Positions 1 to 9,675 of a stretch of DNA of 64,000 bases are shown here, piece after piece. The notes under the pieces were generated by a model. It was not told the DNA's origin. It saw only the letters and a list, made by a program, of their open reading frames with translations, and did not search any database. A program made the translations under genes and the position numbers. The stretch's first letter is position 1, and each line of letters starts with the position of its first letter. Origin of the DNA: Pelistega europaea (GTDB lineage Bacteria; Pseudomonadota; Gammaproteobacteria; Burkholderiales; Burkholderiaceae_B); assembly GCF_013133775.1 (NCBI RefSeq), contig NZ_JABGBO010000008.1, positions 1 through 64,000 on the forward strand, in the 5' to 3' direction.

Positions 1-6
1 AAAATT

Positions 7-35
7 TTGAGTTTTTGTGCAGGTTTTGCTACAAT
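7..35 (+). promoter_or_regulatory. Predicted sigma70 promoter with extended -10
   Basis: TTGAGT at 7-12 is followed by a 17-bp spacer and TACAAT at 30-35, with TG one base upstream of the -10 (27-28), making an extended -10. It points toward the tRNA cluster and is the outer of two candidate promoters. Seen by eye only. Confidence 0.5.
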
Positions 36-120
36 GCTGGCTTGCTACAAAAATACAACAACTTCTTGATGAGAAGAGTGTATTACTGTTGTAAATCCCT
101 ATATTTCTAGTAGAAATCTG

Positions 121-149
121 TTGACAATACTAGAAAATCAGTTCATAAT
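121..149 (+). promoter_or_regulatory. Strong predicted promoter of the tRNA-Tyr/Gly/Thr-tuf operon
   Basis: A perfect -35 TTGACA (121-126), a 17-bp spacer and CATAAT (144-149) place the transcription start just before tRNA-Tyr at 165. Near-consensus promoters are expected for stable RNA operons. Confidence 0.75.
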
Positions 150-164
150 CTCAAATTCCTTTGG

Positions 165-250
165 GGTAGAGTGCCCGAGTGGCTAAAGGGGGCAGACTGT
201 AAATCTGTTGGCTAGCGCCTACGTTGGTTCGAATCCAACCTCTACCACCA
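165..250 (+). tRNA. tRNA-Tyr (anticodon GTA)
   Basis: An 86-nt class II tRNA. The 7-bp acceptor stem pairs GGTAGAG with CTCTACC. The anticodon loop carries GTA, there is a long variable arm, the T loop is TTCGAAT, and the 3' CCA is encoded. It is the first gene of the tRNA-Tyr, tRNA-Gly, tRNA-Thr, tuf cluster, the same order as the E. coli thrU-tyrU-glyT-thrT-tufB operon without the first tRNA. Confidence 0.97.
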
Positions 251-330
251 CCTCTCTTTTATTTGTTCTTTATCGAGCTTAAGCATCTATCACAGCTACT
301 AGAATAAATAAAGGGCTGGTTTTAGGTTTA

Positions 331-404
331 GCGGGTGTAGCACAATGGTAGTGCAACAGCCTTCCAAGCTGATGACGAGGGTTCGATTCCCTTCACCCGC
401 TCCA
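331..404 (+). tRNA. tRNA-Gly (anticodon TCC)
   Basis: A 74-nt cloverleaf. The acceptor GCGGGTG pairs with CACCCGC, the anticodon loop CTTCCAA gives TCC, the T loop is TTCGATT and CCA is encoded. It sits 80 nt after tRNA-Tyr, so it is probably processed from the same precursor. Confidence 0.97.
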
Positions 405-416
405 TTACAGAATTTC

Positions 417-491
<75 letters not shown>

Positions 492-540
492 GAGCAGATT
501 TTTCATTTAATTTTCCATTAAGACATTTCAGGAGTCTTGG

Positions 541-1775
541 TCATGGCAAAAGGTAAGTTTGAACGTACCAAACCACACGTAAACGTAGGTACGATTGGTC
601 ACGTTGACCACGGTAAAACAACATTAACAGCAGCGATTACTACTGTATTAGCGAAAGAGTTCGGTGGTGAAGCGAAGGCTTACGACGCGATTGACGCGGC
701 TCCTGAAGAGCGCGCACGTGGTATTACTATTAACACCGCACACGTAGAATATGAAACAGCGAACCGTCACTATGCGCACGTTGACTGCCCAGGACACGCT
801 GACTATGTTAAGAACATGATTACTGGTGCAGCACAAATGGACGGTGCGATTTTAGTATGTTCAGCAGCAGACGGTCCAATGCCACAAACTCGTGAGCACA
901 TTTTGTTGTCACGTCAAGTAGGCGTACCATACATTGTGGTATTCTTAAACAAAGCTGACATGGTAGACGACGAAGAGTTGTTAGAGTTGGTAGAGATGGA
1001 AGTTCGTGAGTTGTTATCAAGCTATGACTTCCCAGGTGATGATACACCAATCATCAAGGGTTCAGCTAAATTAGCTCTTGAGGGTGACGAAGGTCCATTG
1101 GGTAAACAAGCGATTATGGCGTTGGCTGAGGCGTTAGACTCATACATTCCGACTCCAGAGCGTGCAGTTGACGGTGCTTTCTTGATGCCAGTAGAGGACG
1201 TATTCTCTATTTCAGGTCGTGGTACAGTGGTAACAGGCCGTATTGAGCGTGGAGTGATTCACGTAGGTGAAGAGATTGAAATCGTAGGTATCCGTGATAC
1301 AGCGAAGACAACTTGCACAGGCGTGGAGATGTTCCGTAAGTTACTAGACGAAGGTCAAGCGGGTGATAACGTAGGTTTATTGCTTCGTGGTACTAAGCGT
1401 GAAGAGGTAGAGCGTGGTCAAGTGTTAGCGAAACCAGGTACTATTACGCCACATACTAAATTCTCAGCGGAAGTGTATATTCTTTCAAAAGAAGAGGGTG
1501 GTCGTCACACACCATTCTTCCAAGGTTATCGTCCACAGTTCTATTTCCGTACGACAGACGTGACAGGTACTATTAATTTGCCAGCGGACAAAGAGATGGT
1601 ATTGCCAGGTGATAACGTAGCGATGGATGTAGAGTTGATTGCGCCGATCGCGATGGAAGAAGGCTTACGTTTTGCGATCCGTGAAGGTGGTCGTACCGTA
1701 GGTGCAGGTGTTGTATCTAAGATTACTGCTTAATTCTAAGTAGAGATTAGATAGTTGCCAAATATCGGGTAGTCG
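541..1775 (+). repeat. Long direct repeat containing tuf, copy 1
   Basis: These 1235 bp appear identical to 40490-41724. The match begins two bases before the start codon and ends inside the hairpin loop after the gene. The flanks differ completely, which points to gene conversion confined to the coding region and half of the terminator. Confidence 0.9.
543..1733 (+). CDS. tuf: Elongation factor Tu (copy 1, tufB position)
   Basis: This 396-residue GTPase delivers aminoacyl-tRNA to the ribosome. The G1 motif GHVDHGKT is at residues 19-26, DCPGH at 81-85 and NKAD at 136-139, followed by the two beta-barrel domains. Length is typical for the family. The start is ATG 543, which has AGGAG at 530-534 eight bases upstream; a TTG six bases earlier is poorly placed. 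The gene follows the tRNA cluster and precedes tRNA-Trp and secE, which is the tufB position. It is repeated at 40492-41682 with no difference seen by eye. Identification is certain. Confidence 0.99.
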   Translation: MAKGKFERTKPHVNVGTIGHVDHGKTTLTAAITTVLAKEFGGEAKAYDAIDAAPEERARGITINTAHVEYETANRHYAHVDCPGHADYVKNMITGAAQMDGAILVCSAADGPMPQTREHILLSRQVGVPYIVVFLNKADMVDDEELLELVEMEVRELLSSYDFPGDDTPIIKGSAKLALEGDEGPLGKQAIMALAEALDSYIPTPERAVDGAFLMPVEDVFSISGRGTVVTGRIERGVIHVGEEIEIVGIRDTAKTTCTGVEMFRKLLDEGQAGDNVGLLLRGTKREEVERGQVLAKPGTITPHTKFSAEVYILSKEEGGRHTPFFQGYRPQFYFRTTDVTGTINLPADKEMVLPGDNVAMDVELIAPIAMEEGLRFAIREGGRTVGAGVVSKITA

Positions 1776-1787
1776 CATGACTACCCG
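1766..1787 (+). terminator. Hairpin after tuf copy 1
   Basis: A perfect 9-bp stem (CGGGTAGTC/GACTACCCG) with a GCAT loop, starting 32 nt after tuf. No T tract follows, so it may be a processing site or weak terminator ahead of tRNA-Trp rather than a full stop. Confidence 0.5.
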
Positions 1788-1811
1788 GACGCTGAAGTAA
1801 ATAGCGTTGAT

Positions 1812-1887
1812 GGGGGTATAGCTCAATTGGCAGAGCGTCGGTCTCCAAAACCGAAGGTTGTAGGTTCGATTCCTACTGCCCCCGCCA
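1812..1887 (+). tRNA. tRNA-Trp (anticodon CCA)
   Basis: A 76-nt cloverleaf. The acceptor GGGGGTA pairs with TGCCCCC (one G-T), the anticodon stem TCGGT/ACCGA encloses CTCCAAA (anticodon CCA), the discriminator is G and the 3' CCA is encoded. Its place between tuf and secE is conserved in proteobacteria. Confidence 0.97.
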
Positions 1888-1917
1888 CATAAAGCGGTTT
1901 TTCCGCACACAAAGAAT

Positions 1918-2301
1918 ATGTCAAACACTAGCCAAGTCGAAACCGTTTCTAACTCAGGTGATAAAGTTAAATTGATTCTAGCAGTCGTTATTTTGATTGC
2001 TGGAATTTTTGCTTATTCATTTTTCACTGATTACAATATTTATATCCGCCTCGGTATGTTTATCGTAGGTTTGGTTGTTGCTATTGCACTTGCTGCCACT
2101 AGCGATACAGGTAAACGAGCTTTTGGTTTTGCCACAGGTTCATACGCAGAAATGAAGCGTGTTGTATGGCCTACTCGCAAAGAAACCATTCAAATGACGG
2201 GTATCGTTTTTGCCTTTGTTGCTGTCATGGCACTCTTGTTATGGGTAATTGATAAGCTAATCACTTGGATCGTCTATGGCGTCGTTCTAGGTTGGAACTA
2301 A
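1918..2301 (+). CDS. secE: Preprotein translocase subunit SecE
   Basis: This small essential subunit of the SecYEG inner-membrane channel clamps SecY. The 127-residue protein is the long proteobacterial form, with two hydrophobic segments near residues 17-36 and 42-62. The conserved cytoplasmic stretch FAxGSYxEMKRVVWPTRKE (about 71-90) and a final membrane helix (about 95-120) follow. It lies 30 nt after tRNA-Trp and 12 nt before nusG, the standard secE-nusG pair. The ribosome binding site is weak (AAAGAA). Confidence 0.97.
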   Translation: MSNTSQVETVSNSGDKVKLILAVVILIAGIFAYSFFTDYNIYIRLGMFIVGLVVAIALAATSDTGKRAFGFATGSYAEMKRVVWPTRKETIQMTGIVFAFVAVMALLLWVIDKLITWIVYGVVLGWN

Positions 2302-2313
2302 GGACACGAGCTT

Positions 2314-2853
2314 ATGAGTATGCGTTGGTATGTTGTACACGTTTTCTCTGGCATGGAGAAAAAGGTTCATAGTTCTTTATTAGAGCGTATTGAACAGCAC
2401 GGTTTACAGAATTCTTTTGGTCGCATTCTTGTGCCAACAGAAGAGGTTGTTGAAAGCCGTGGAGGTACTCGAGCTGTTAGCGAGCGTCGCATTTTCCCAG
2501 GGTATGTGCTTGTTGAGATGGAATTCTCTGATGAAGCATGGCACTTGGTGAAGAGTACTAATCGTGTGACAGGTTTCTTGGGAGGAGGTCCAAATTCTCG
2601 TCCTACTCCGATTCCTCAACACGAAGTTGATCGTTTGTTATCTCAAATTCAGGAAGGTGGTGAGAAACCACGTCCTAAAGTTTTATTTGAAGTGGGTGAG
2701 TCTCTCCGTATCAAAGAGGGTCCATTTGCTGACTTTAATGGTGTGGTTGAAGAAGTTAACTACGAGAAGAACAAAGTTCGTGTTAATGTGATGATTTTTG
2801 GCCGTAGCACACCAGTAGAATTAGATTTTAGTCAAGTTGAAAAGACTGCATAA
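2314..2853 (+). CDS. nusG: Transcription termination/antitermination factor NusG
   Basis: NusG binds RNA polymerase, suppresses pausing and links it to Rho or to the leading ribosome. The 179 residues contain the N-terminal NGN domain beginning [13 protein letters not shown] and a C-terminal KOW domain with [14 protein letters not shown] (about 133-146). ATG 2314 has AAGGA at 2300-2304 nine bases upstream, which favours it over the in-frame ATG at 2320. It is co-transcribed with secE. Confidence 0.97.
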   Translation: MSMRWYVVHVFSGMEKKVHSSLLERIEQHGLQNSFGRILVPTEEVVESRGGTRAVSERRIFPGYVLVEMEFSDEAWHLVKSTNRVTGFLGGGPNSRPTPIPQHEVDRLLSQIQEGGEKPRPKVLFEVGESLRIKEGPFADFNGVVEEVNYEKNKVRVNVMIFGRSTPVELDFSQVEKTA

Positions 2854-2990
2854 GTATCCTTATTGGGACTTTGCAGTTTTTCAGTTTGATTATGATTGAG
2901 GTAATTCAATCATATTTTGGATAGGTTCTAAGAACCTGAATTTTTAACCCCGGGGAGCCGTTAGGCGTATAACCCGTAAGGAGCATAAAC
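2854..2990 (+). promoter_or_regulatory. nusG-rplK intergenic region with two hairpins; leader of the L11 operon
   Basis: Two terminator-like hairpins are present: ATGATTGA/TCAATCAT at 2892-2913 and AGGTTC-TAA-GAACCT at 2923-2937 followed by a short T run. Next comes a GC-rich leader (about 2948-2986) ending in AAGGAG. In E. coli, protein L1 represses this operon by binding the L11 leader. A similar L1 site here is inference from position, not shown. Confidence 0.5.
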
Positions 2991-3422
2991 ATGGCGAAGA
3001 AAATCGTCGGCTTTATTAAGCTACAAGTTCCAGCTGGTAAAGCAAATCCATCACCACCAATTGGTCCTGCATTAGGTCAACGTGGTTTGAACATTATGGA
3101 ATTCTGCAAAGCGTTCAATGCTAAAACTCAAGGCATGGAACCTGGTTTGCCAATTCCTGTTGTTATTACTGCTTATGCAGATAAATCATTCACTTTCGTG
3201 ATGAAAACGCCTCCAGCAAGTATTCTTATCAAGAAAGCTGCTGGTATTCAATCAGGTTCTTCTCGTCCACACGTAGACAAAGTTGGTACTTTGACTCGCG
3301 CGCAAGCTGAAGAAATCGCAAAAACTAAAGCCCCTGACTTGACTGCTGCTGACTTAGATGCAGCTGTTCGTACTATCGCTGGTAGTGCACGTAGTATGGG
3401 TGTTACTGTTGAGGGCGTATAA
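2991..3422 (+). CDS. rplK: 50S ribosomal protein L11
   Basis: L11 binds the GTPase-associated centre of 23S rRNA, where elongation factors dock. At 143 residues it is normal length. The proline-rich [18 protein letters not shown] near the N-terminus and the C-terminal [13 protein letters not shown] are diagnostic. AAGGAG stands 8 bases before the ATG. It is first in rplK-rplA, two bases before rplA. Confidence 0.99.
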   Translation: MAKKIVGFIKLQVPAGKANPSPPIGPALGQRGLNIMEFCKAFNAKTQGMEPGLPIPVVITAYADKSFTFVMKTPPASILIKKAAGIQSGSSRPHVDKVGTLTRAQAEEIAKTKAPDLTAADLDAAVRTIAGSARSMGVTVEGV

Positions 3423-3424
3423 TC

Positions 3425-4129
3425 ATGGCGAAATTATCTAAACGTGCTGCTGCTATTGCAGCGAAAATTGATCGCAGCAAATTATACCCAGTATCAGAAG
3501 CCTTAACACTCGTTAAAGAAACAGCAACTGCTAAGTTCGACGAGTCTGTTGACGTAGCAGTTCAATTGGGTATTGATCCTAAGAAATCAGACCAACTCGT
3601 TCGTGGTTCTGTTGTGTTGCCTGCTGGTACAGGTAAAACTGTACGTGTAGCAGTATTTGCTCAAGGTGACAAAGCTGAACAAGCTAAAGCAGCAGGTGCT
3701 GATATTGTTGGTATGGAAGATTTAGCTGCTGACATTAAAGCAGGTAATATCAACTTTGATGTTGTTATTGCATCCCCAGATACTATGCGAATCGTAGGTA
3801 CTTTGGGTACTGTGTTAGGTCCTCGTGGCTTGATGCCAAACCCTAAAGTAGGTACAGTGACTCCTGATGTAGCTACAGCAGTTAAAAATGCTAAAGCAGG
3901 TCAAGTACAATACCGTACTGACAAGGCAGGTATCATTCACGCTACTATCGGTCGTGCATCTTTCGGCGTAGAACAGTTGCAACAAAACTTGTTAGCACTT
4001 GTTGATGCTTTAAATAAAGCACGTCCAGCTGCAGCTAAAGGTGTTTATCTACGTAAATTATCAGTATCATCTACTATGGGTGGTGGTGCTAAAGTAGATA
4101 CAGCTTCTTTGGCAGCTGCATCAAACTAA
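3425..4129 (+). CDS. rplA: 50S ribosomal protein L1
   Basis: L1 forms the mobile L1 stalk at the ribosomal E site and is the autogenous repressor of the rplK-rplA operon in E. coli. The 234 residues include the signature region around residues 121-145 ([20 protein letters not shown], then NPKVGTV). It starts two bases after rplK, consistent with translational coupling. A strong hairpin follows at 4133-4159. Confidence 0.99.
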   Translation: MAKLSKRAAAIAAKIDRSKLYPVSEALTLVKETATAKFDESVDVAVQLGIDPKKSDQLVRGSVVLPAGTGKTVRVAVFAQGDKAEQAKAAGADIVGMEDLAADIKAGNINFDVVIASPDTMRIVGTLGTVLGPRGLMPNPKVGTVTPDVATAVKNAKAGQVQYRTDKAGIIHATIGRASFGVEQLQQNLLALVDALNKARPAAAKGVYLRKLSVSSTMGGGAKVDTASLAAASN

Positions 4130-4132
4130 TTT

Positions 4133-4159
4133 TTATGGTGGTATAATATACCACCATAA
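4133..4159 (+). terminator. Hairpin between rplA and the rplJ leader
   Basis: A 12-bp perfect stem (4133-4144 with 4148-4159) around a 3-nt loop lies right after the rplA stop. No T tract follows, so it may be an attenuator or RNA-processing site at the L11/L10 operon boundary. Confidence 0.55.
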
Positions 4160-4163
4160 GCTG

Positions 4164-4350
4164 TGGACTACTTAAATTTCTTTAAGTAGATGTCCAAGAC
4201 CGTAGGGATCTTCTGATTTAATCCTAATAGGCCCTACGCAGACGGTAGTCCTGAAAGAATAGGCAAGATTTCTTGTAAATGTCTTTTTAGGTTGCCGCGA
4301 TGGTGAAATACCATGTTGGTATTTCGTTTATTAACAGTCGGAGGTAGACC
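4164..4350 (+). promoter_or_regulatory. L10 (rplJ) ribosomal protein leader
   Basis: A structured leader of about 190 nt precedes rplJ. CCGTAGGG at 4200-4207 can pair with CCCTACG at 4232-4238, and ACCG near 4199 with CGGT near 4243. This resembles the known L10 leader that binds the L10-L7/L12 complex for autogenous control. It ends in GGAGG (4340-4344). The assignment rests on position and pairing, not on a covariance search. Confidence 0.65.
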
Positions 4351-4854
4351 TTGAGTCTCAATATTGAAGCCAAGAAAGCTACGGTAGAAGAGGTTAGTAA
4401 AGCAATTGCTAATGCTCAAACTATGGTTGTAGCTGAATATCGCGGTATTAGTGTTGCCAGCATGACTGAATTGCGCGTTAATGCACGTAAAGAAGGCGTA
4501 TACTTACGCGTTCTTAAAAACACATTAGCTCGCCGTGCAGTTGAAGGTACTCCTTTCGCTAACTTAGCGGATCACATGGTTGGTCCTCTAGTTTACGCTG
4601 CTTCTGAAGATGCAGTGGCTGCAGCGAAAGTATTACACCAATTCGCGAAACAAGACGATAAAATCATCTTGAAAGCTGGTTCTTACAACGGTGAATTGTT
4701 AAACACTGCTCAAGTAGCAGAGTTGGCATCTATCCCAAGCCGCGAAGAACTATTGTCAAAACTACTATTTGTTATGCAAGCTCCATTGTCAAGCATGGCT
4801 CGTGGTTTGGCAGCTTTGGCAGAGAAAAAAGCCAGCGAAGAAGCTGCTGCTTAA
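4351..4854 (+). CDS. rplJ: 50S ribosomal protein L10, TTG start
   Basis: L10 anchors L7/L12 dimers to the ribosomal stalk. The 167 residues begin [19 protein letters not shown] and contain the typical [14 protein letters not shown] stretch. The C-terminal helix that binds L7/L12 is at about 140-165. The start codon is TTG, supported by GGAGG six bases upstream and by the conserved N-terminus. A weak start fits a gene under translational autoregulation. Confidence 0.97.
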   Translation: MSLNIEAKKATVEEVSKAIANAQTMVVAEYRGISVASMTELRVNARKEGVYLRVLKNTLARRAVEGTPFANLADHMVGPLVYAASEDAVAAAKVLHQFAKQDDKIILKAGSYNGELLNTAQVAELASIPSREELLSKLLFVMQAPLSSMARGLAALAEKKASEEAAA

Positions 4855-4923
4855 TGCCAAGATTTATACGTGATTTTATTTATTTTAAAAGTTTAGATTA
4901 TCAATATTTAGGAGTTTAATAGC

Positions 4924-5301
4924 ATGGCTATTACTAAAGAAGACATTTTAGAAGCAGTTGGTTCTTTAACTGTGATGGAATTAAACGACTTAGTTAAAGC
5001 GTTTGAAGAAAAATTTGGCGTATCTGCTGCTGCAGTTGCAGTTGCTGCAGGTCCTGCTGCTGGCGGTGCTGCTGGTGGTGCTGCAGAGCAAACTGAATTC
5101 ACAGTAGTTCTTGCTGACGCAGGTTCTTCTAAAGTGAACGTAATTAAAGCAGTTCGTGAAATCACTGGTTTAGGCTTGAAAGAAGCTAAAGACCTTGTTG
5201 ACGGTGCTCCAAAACCAGTTAAAGAAGGTTTAGCTAAGGCTGATGCTGAAGAAGCTAAGAAGAAACTAGAAGCTGCTGGTGCTAAAGTAGAATTAAAATA
5301 A
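4924..5301 (+). CDS. rplL: 50S ribosomal protein L7/L12
   Basis: L7/L12 is the multi-copy stalk protein that recruits translation GTPases. The 125 residues comprise an N-terminal dimerisation domain (1-32) and an Ala/Gly-rich hinge (about 35-54). The C-terminal factor-binding domain includes [32 protein letters not shown] precedes the start. It lies 69 nt after rplJ and is followed by a clear terminator or attenuator. Confidence 0.99.
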   Translation: MAITKEDILEAVGSLTVMELNDLVKAFEEKFGVSAAAVAVAAGPAAGGAAGGAAEQTEFTVVLADAGSSKVNVIKAVREITGLGLKEAKDLVDGAPKPVKEGLAKADAEEAKKKLEAAGAKVELK

Positions 5302-5321
5302 TTCTAGCTTTAGGATCAAAC

Positions 5322-5355
5322 CCCGGAGAGAGCTTTTTGCCCTCTTCGGGTTTTT
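5322..5355 (+). terminator. Rho-independent terminator/attenuator between rplL and rpoB
   Basis: A 9-bp stem (CCCGGAGAG at 5322-5330 with CTCTTCGGG at 5342-5350, one G-T) is followed directly by five T residues. In E. coli a partial terminator at this place sets the ratio of ribosomal protein to polymerase subunits. Confidence 0.85.
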
Positions 5356-5559
5356 GCGTCTTCTCAAAAAATATGCTAACAACATGGTTTTTTTGAGAGA
5401 TTGCTGATTGAAATGACGTCGTTTGCGTCTTCCGAAAAGAACATTTTAATTGTTCAACAAACCTGATTATAGGTCAGAAAGTGATTTTTTCTGAAGTCGT
5501 AAATCCCTAGAATTATGGGCCGGCCATAATTCCTACAACCCTCTCGAGTCGGAGTGCTC
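5356..5559 (+). promoter_or_regulatory. Structured rpoB leader with three hairpins
   Basis: This 204-nt stretch holds three inverted repeats: TCTCAAAAAA/TTTTTTGAGA (5362-5371 with 5389-5398), TCAGAAA/TTTCTGA near 5474-5493, and a perfect GAATTATGG/CCATAATTC at 5510-5532. The last ends 18 nt before the rpoB Shine-Dalgarno. It could control readthrough, processing or rpoB translation. No function is shown. Confidence 0.5.
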
Positions 5560-8500
5560 ATGCCTTACTCGTACACAGAAATAAAACGTATCCGTAAAAG
5601 CTTTGCTAAACGTGAAGAAGTTCAGGATGTTCCATACCTGTTAGAGACACAGCTACATTCTTATCGTACCTTTTTGCAAAAAGATACTAGTGCGCAAAAT
5701 CGTAAAAACGAAGGTTTGCAAGCTGCGTTTAATTCTATTTTCCCTATTGAGAGTGCTAATGGCTTAGCTCGTTTAGAGTTTGTAAGCTATAGTCTACGTG
5801 ACCCTGTATTTGATGTGAAAGAATGTCAATTACGCGGGTTGACATACCACTCTTCGCTGTATGCGAAAATTCGCTTAGAGTTGCTTGACCGTGAAGCGAG
5901 CAAGCCAACTGTTAAAGAAGTGAAAGAAGAAGAAGTTTACATGGGCGATATGCCTTTGATGACTGATACTGGTTCTTTCATCATTAACGGTACTGAGCGT
6001 GTTATCGTATCGCAATTACACCGTTCTCCAGGTGTGTTCTTTGAACATGACCGTGGTAAGAACCACAGTTCGAGCAAGTTATTATTCTCTGCTCGAGTGA
6101 TTCCTTACCGTGGTTCTTGGTTAGATTTTGAGTTTGACCCTAAAGATTTCCTATATTTCCGTATTGACCGCCGTCGTAAGATGCCAGTCACTACGTTGTT
6201 AAAGGCCATTGGTCTTAACAATGATCAAATTCTTGCAACCTTCTTTGAGTTTGACCAGTTTGAACTACGCGAAGATGGTGCAGTACTGTCTTTTGTGCCT
6301 GCTCGTTGGAAAGGCGAAGTTGCTCGCTTTGATATTACTGACAAGAAAGGCAACGTTCTTGTTGAAAAAGACAAACGTATTACAGCTAAACATTTGCGTG
6401 ATATTGCCAATGCTAAACTTGAAAAAATCTCTGTTCCTGATGAGTTCTTGTTAGGTCGTGCAATTGCCAAAACTATTACTGATCCAGATACAGGGGAAGT
6501 GTTGGCACAAGCCAATGCCGAAGTGACAGAGTCTTTATTAGCGACTTTACGCACAGCAGGCATTAAAGAATTTGAAACTATTTACACGCATGAATTGGAG
6601 CATGGTGCTTACATCTCTGCAACATTAGCAACAGATGATACACCAGATCAAATGGCAGCACGTGTTGCTATTTACCGTATGATGCGTCCTGGTGAGCCTC
6701 CTACCGAAGAGGCAGTTGAAGCATTATTCCAACGCTTATTCTACAGCGAAGAAACGTATGACCTTTCTGCTGTAGGGCGTATGAAAGTGAACAGCCGTCT
6801 AGGTCGTGGGGTGACTCCAGAAGGTCCTCTTACCCTTACTAACGAAGATATCTTAGAAACTATTAAGATTCTTGTTGAGTTACGTAATGGACGTGGTGAA
6901 ATTGATGATATTGACCACTTGGGTAACCGTCGTGTACGTTGCGTAGGTGAGCTCGCTGAGAACCAATTCCGTGCAGGTTTAGTACGTGTAGAGCGTGCAG
7001 TTAAGGATCGTTTAGGTCAAGCTGAATCAGACAATTTATTACCTAACGACTTAATCAACTCTAAACCGATTTCAGCTGCGATTAAAGAATTCTTTGGTTC
7101 TAACCAACTTTCTCAGTTTATGGACCAAACTAACCCTCTTTCTGAAATTACACACAAACGTCGTGTATCAGCATTGGGTCAAGGTGGTTTAACTCGCGAA
7201 CGTGCTGGTTTTGAAGTACGTGACGTGCATCCAACTCACTATGGTCGTGTGTGTCCGATTGAGACTCCTGAGGGTCCAAACATTGGTTTGATTAACTCAA
7301 TGGCGTTGTATGCTCGCTTAAATGAGTATGGATTCTTAGAAACTCCATACCGTAAAGTGGCTGATGGTAAAGTGACACAAATCATCGAATACTTGTCTGC
7401 TATTGAAGAAAGCAAGTTCGTGATTGCTCAGGCGAATGCTCACTTAGACGAAGAAGGTCGCTTTATGGATGACCTTGTAGCCTGCCGTGAAGCCGGTGAG
7501 ACCATGTTGATGTCACCTGACAAGGTGCAATATATGGATGTGGCTCCATCTCAAATCGTATCTGTGGCGGCCTCATTGATTCCTTTCCTTGAGCATGATG
7601 ATGCGAACCGTGCATTGATGGGTGCCAACATGCAACGTCAGGCAGTTCCTTGCTTGCGTGCAGAGAAACCTCTTGTAGGTACTGGTATTGAACGCACTGT
7701 AGCAGTGGACTCTGGTACAGCTGTTCAAGCGGTGCGAGGTGGTATCGTAGACTACGTCGACGCAGACCGTGTGGTGATTCGTGTTAACGATAGTGAAAAC
7801 ACTTCTGGCGGTGTTGGTGTGGATATTTATAATCTCACGAAGTACACACGCTCTAACCAAAATACGAATATTAACCAACGTCCTATCGTGAAGATTGGTG
7901 ACCATGTAGCACGTGGCGACGTATTGGCAGACGGTGCTTCTACCGATTTAGGTGAGTTAGCATTGGGTCAAAATATGTTAATCGCTTTCATGCCTTGGAA
8001 TGGTTATAACTTCGAGGACTCGATTCTTATTTCTGAGAAAGTCGTAGCAGATGACCGTTACACTTCAATTCACATCGAAGAATTGACCGTGATGGCACGT
8101 GAAACTAAGTTGGGCGACGAGGAAATTACTCGCGATATTTCTAACTTACCAGAAGCACAGCTTAACCGTCTTGATGAATCAGGTATCGTGTATATCGGTG
8201 CTGAGGTTAAAGCAGATGACGTGTTGGTAGGTAAAGTAACTCCTAAAGGAGAAACTCAACTTACTCCTGAAGAGAAATTACTTCGTGCGATTTTCGGTGA
8301 AAAAGCGTCAGATGTTAAGGATACGTCATTACGTGTACCATCAGGCATGGTAGGTACTGTGATTGATGTTCAAGTACTGACTGGAAAAGGTGTTGAGCGT
8401 GATAAACGCGCCCAATCTATCATCGACGAAGAATTACGCCGTTACCGTCAAGACCTCAACTCGCAGTTAGCGATTGTGGAAGAAGACGTATTTGACCGTT

Positions 8501-9675
8501 TACGTAAAGTATTAATTGGCAAGAAAGCCAATGGTGGTCCTAACCACTTGTTGAAGGGCACTACACTTACTGCTGATTACCTTGACCAATTAGAGCCATG
8601 GCATTGGTTTGACATTCGTCCAGCAGATGAGGATGTGGCAGTAACACTTGAACAAGCCAAAGAGTCCATCGAACAAAAACGTCACGAGTTTGATCTTAAC
8701 TTTGAAGAAAAACGTAAGAAATTAACTCAAGGTGATGAATTGCCTCCAGGTGTCCGTAAGATGGTTAAGGTATTCCTTGCTGTTAAACGTCGTTTACAGC
8801 CTGGTGATAAGATGGCGGGTCGTCACGGTAACAAGGGTGTGGTCTCTCGTATTCTTCCTGTAGAAGATATGCCACATATGGCAGACGGTACTCCTGCAGA
8901 CATTGTACTTAACCCTCTAGGCGTACCATCGCGTATGAATGTGGGTCAGGTATTAGAAGTCCATTTAGGCTGGGCAGCTAAGGGTGTTGGCCAACGTATT
9001 GCTGATATGCTTGCTGATGAACGTAATGTTCAAATGACTGAACTACGTGCGTTCCTTGACAAGGTCTACAATGGTACAGGTAAGAAAGAAGCTCTAGACA
9101 AATTGTCTGATGAGCAATTACTTGCGATGGCTCGCAACCTCAAGAATGGTGTTCCATTTGCTACACCTGTATTTGATGGTGCAACAGAGGAAGAAATTAC
9201 TCAAATGCTAGAGCTTGCTTACCCAGAGGACATCAAGAAACGCTTGAATCTTACTGAATCACGTACACAAGCCTACCTCATTGATGGCCGTACAGGTGAA
9301 CCATTTGAGCGTCCAGTAACGATTGGTTATATGCACTACCTCAAACTTCACCACTTGGTAGACGATAAGATGCATGCTCGTTCTACAGGTCCATACTCAT
9401 TAGTAACTCAACAACCACTTGGCGGTAAAGCACAATTTGGTGGTCAACGTTTCGGTGAGATGGAGGTGTGGGCACTTGAGGCTTATGGTGCATCTTACAC
9501 CTTGCAAGAGATGTTAACGGTGAAATCTGACGATATTACAGGTCGTACAAAAGTCTACGAAAGCATCGTAGAAGGCGATCATATGATTGATGCAGGTATG
9601 CCAGAATCATTTAATGTATTAGTCAAAGAGATTCGCTCGTTGGCATTAGATATGGAATTGGAGGGCAAAAAATAA
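5560..9675 (+). CDS. rpoB: RNA polymerase beta subunit
   Basis: This catalytic-core subunit has 1371 residues and begins [18 protein letters not shown], as in other betaproteobacteria. ATG 5560 follows GGAG at 5551-5554; the GTG at 5554 overlaps that site and is not the start. The rifampicin-binding segment is at residues 511-545. Compared with E. coli it reads N515, T524 and Q541 where E. coli has S509, N518 and P535, while the common resistance positions D516, H526 and S531 (E. coli numbering) are wild type. The stop overlaps the rpoC start by one base. Confidence 0.99.
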   Translation: MPYSYTEIKRIRKSFAKREEVQDVPYLLETQLHSYRTFLQKDTSAQNRKNEGLQAAFNSIFPIESANGLARLEFVSYSLRDPVFDVKECQLRGLTYHSSLYAKIRLELLDREASKPTVKEVKEEEVYMGDMPLMTDTGSFIINGTERVIVSQLHRSPGVFFEHDRGKNHSSSKLLFSARVIPYRGSWLDFEFDPKDFLYFRIDRRRKMPVTTLLKAIGLNNDQILATFFEFDQFELREDGAVLSFVPARWKGEVARFDITDKKGNVLVEKDKRITAKHLRDIANAKLEKISVPDEFLLGRAIAKTITDPDTGEVLAQANAEVTESLLATLRTAGIKEFETIYTHELEHGAYISATLATDDTPDQMAARVAIYRMMRPGEPPTEEAVEALFQRLFYSEETYDLSAVGRMKVNSRLGRGVTPEGPLTLTNEDILETIKILVELRNGRGEIDDIDHLGNRRVRCVGELAENQFRAGLVRVERAVKDRLGQAESDNLLPNDLINSKPISAAIKEFFGSNQLSQFMDQTNPLSEITHKRRVSALGQGGLTRERAGFEVRDVHPTHYGRVCPIETPEGPNIGLINSMALYARLNEYGFLETPYRKVADGKVTQIIEYLSAIEESKFVIAQANAHLDEEGRFMDDLVACREAGETMLMSPDKVQYMDVAPSQIVSVAASLIPFLEHDDANRALMGANMQRQAVPCLRAEKPLVGTGIERTVAVDSGTAVQAVRGGIVDYVDADRVVIRVNDSENTSGGVGVDIYNLTKYTRSNQNTNINQRPIVKIGDHVARGDVLADGASTDLGELALGQNMLIAFMPWNGYNFEDSILISEKVVADDRYTSIHIEELTVMARETKLGDEEITRDISNLPEAQLNRLDESGIVYIGAEVKADDVLVGKVTPKGETQLTPEEKLLRAIFGEKASDVKDTSLRVPSGMVGTVIDVQVLTGKGVERDKRAQSIIDEELRRYRQDLNSQLAIVEEDVFDRLRKVLIGKKANGGPNHLLKGTTLTADYLDQLEPWHWFDIRPADEDVAVTLEQAKESIEQKRHEFDLNFEEKRKKLTQGDELPPGVRKMVKVFLAVKRRLQPGDKMAGRHGNKGVVSRILPVEDMPHMADGTPADIVLNPLGVPSRMNVGQVLEVHLGWAAKGVGQRIADMLADERNVQMTELRAFLDKVYNGTGKKEALDKLSDEQLLAMARNLKNGVPFATPVFDGATEEEITQMLELAYPEDIKKRLNLTESRTQAYLIDGRTGEPFERPVTIGYMHYLKLHHLVDDKMHARSTGPYSLVTQQPLGGKAQFGGQRFGEMEVWALEAYGASYTLQEMLTVKSDDITGRTKVYESIVEGDHMIDAGMPESFNVLVKEIRSLALDMELEGKK

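Noticed and set aside
537-542. TTG start two codons before tuf copy 1
   Set aside because: It lies only two bases after AGGAG, and the second tuf copy and all relatives start at the ATG.
1665-1928. 87-codon minus-strand frame across the end of tuf, tRNA-Trp and secE start
   Set aside because: It runs antisense through a tRNA gene, which yields a familiar but spurious reading often mis-annotated in databases.
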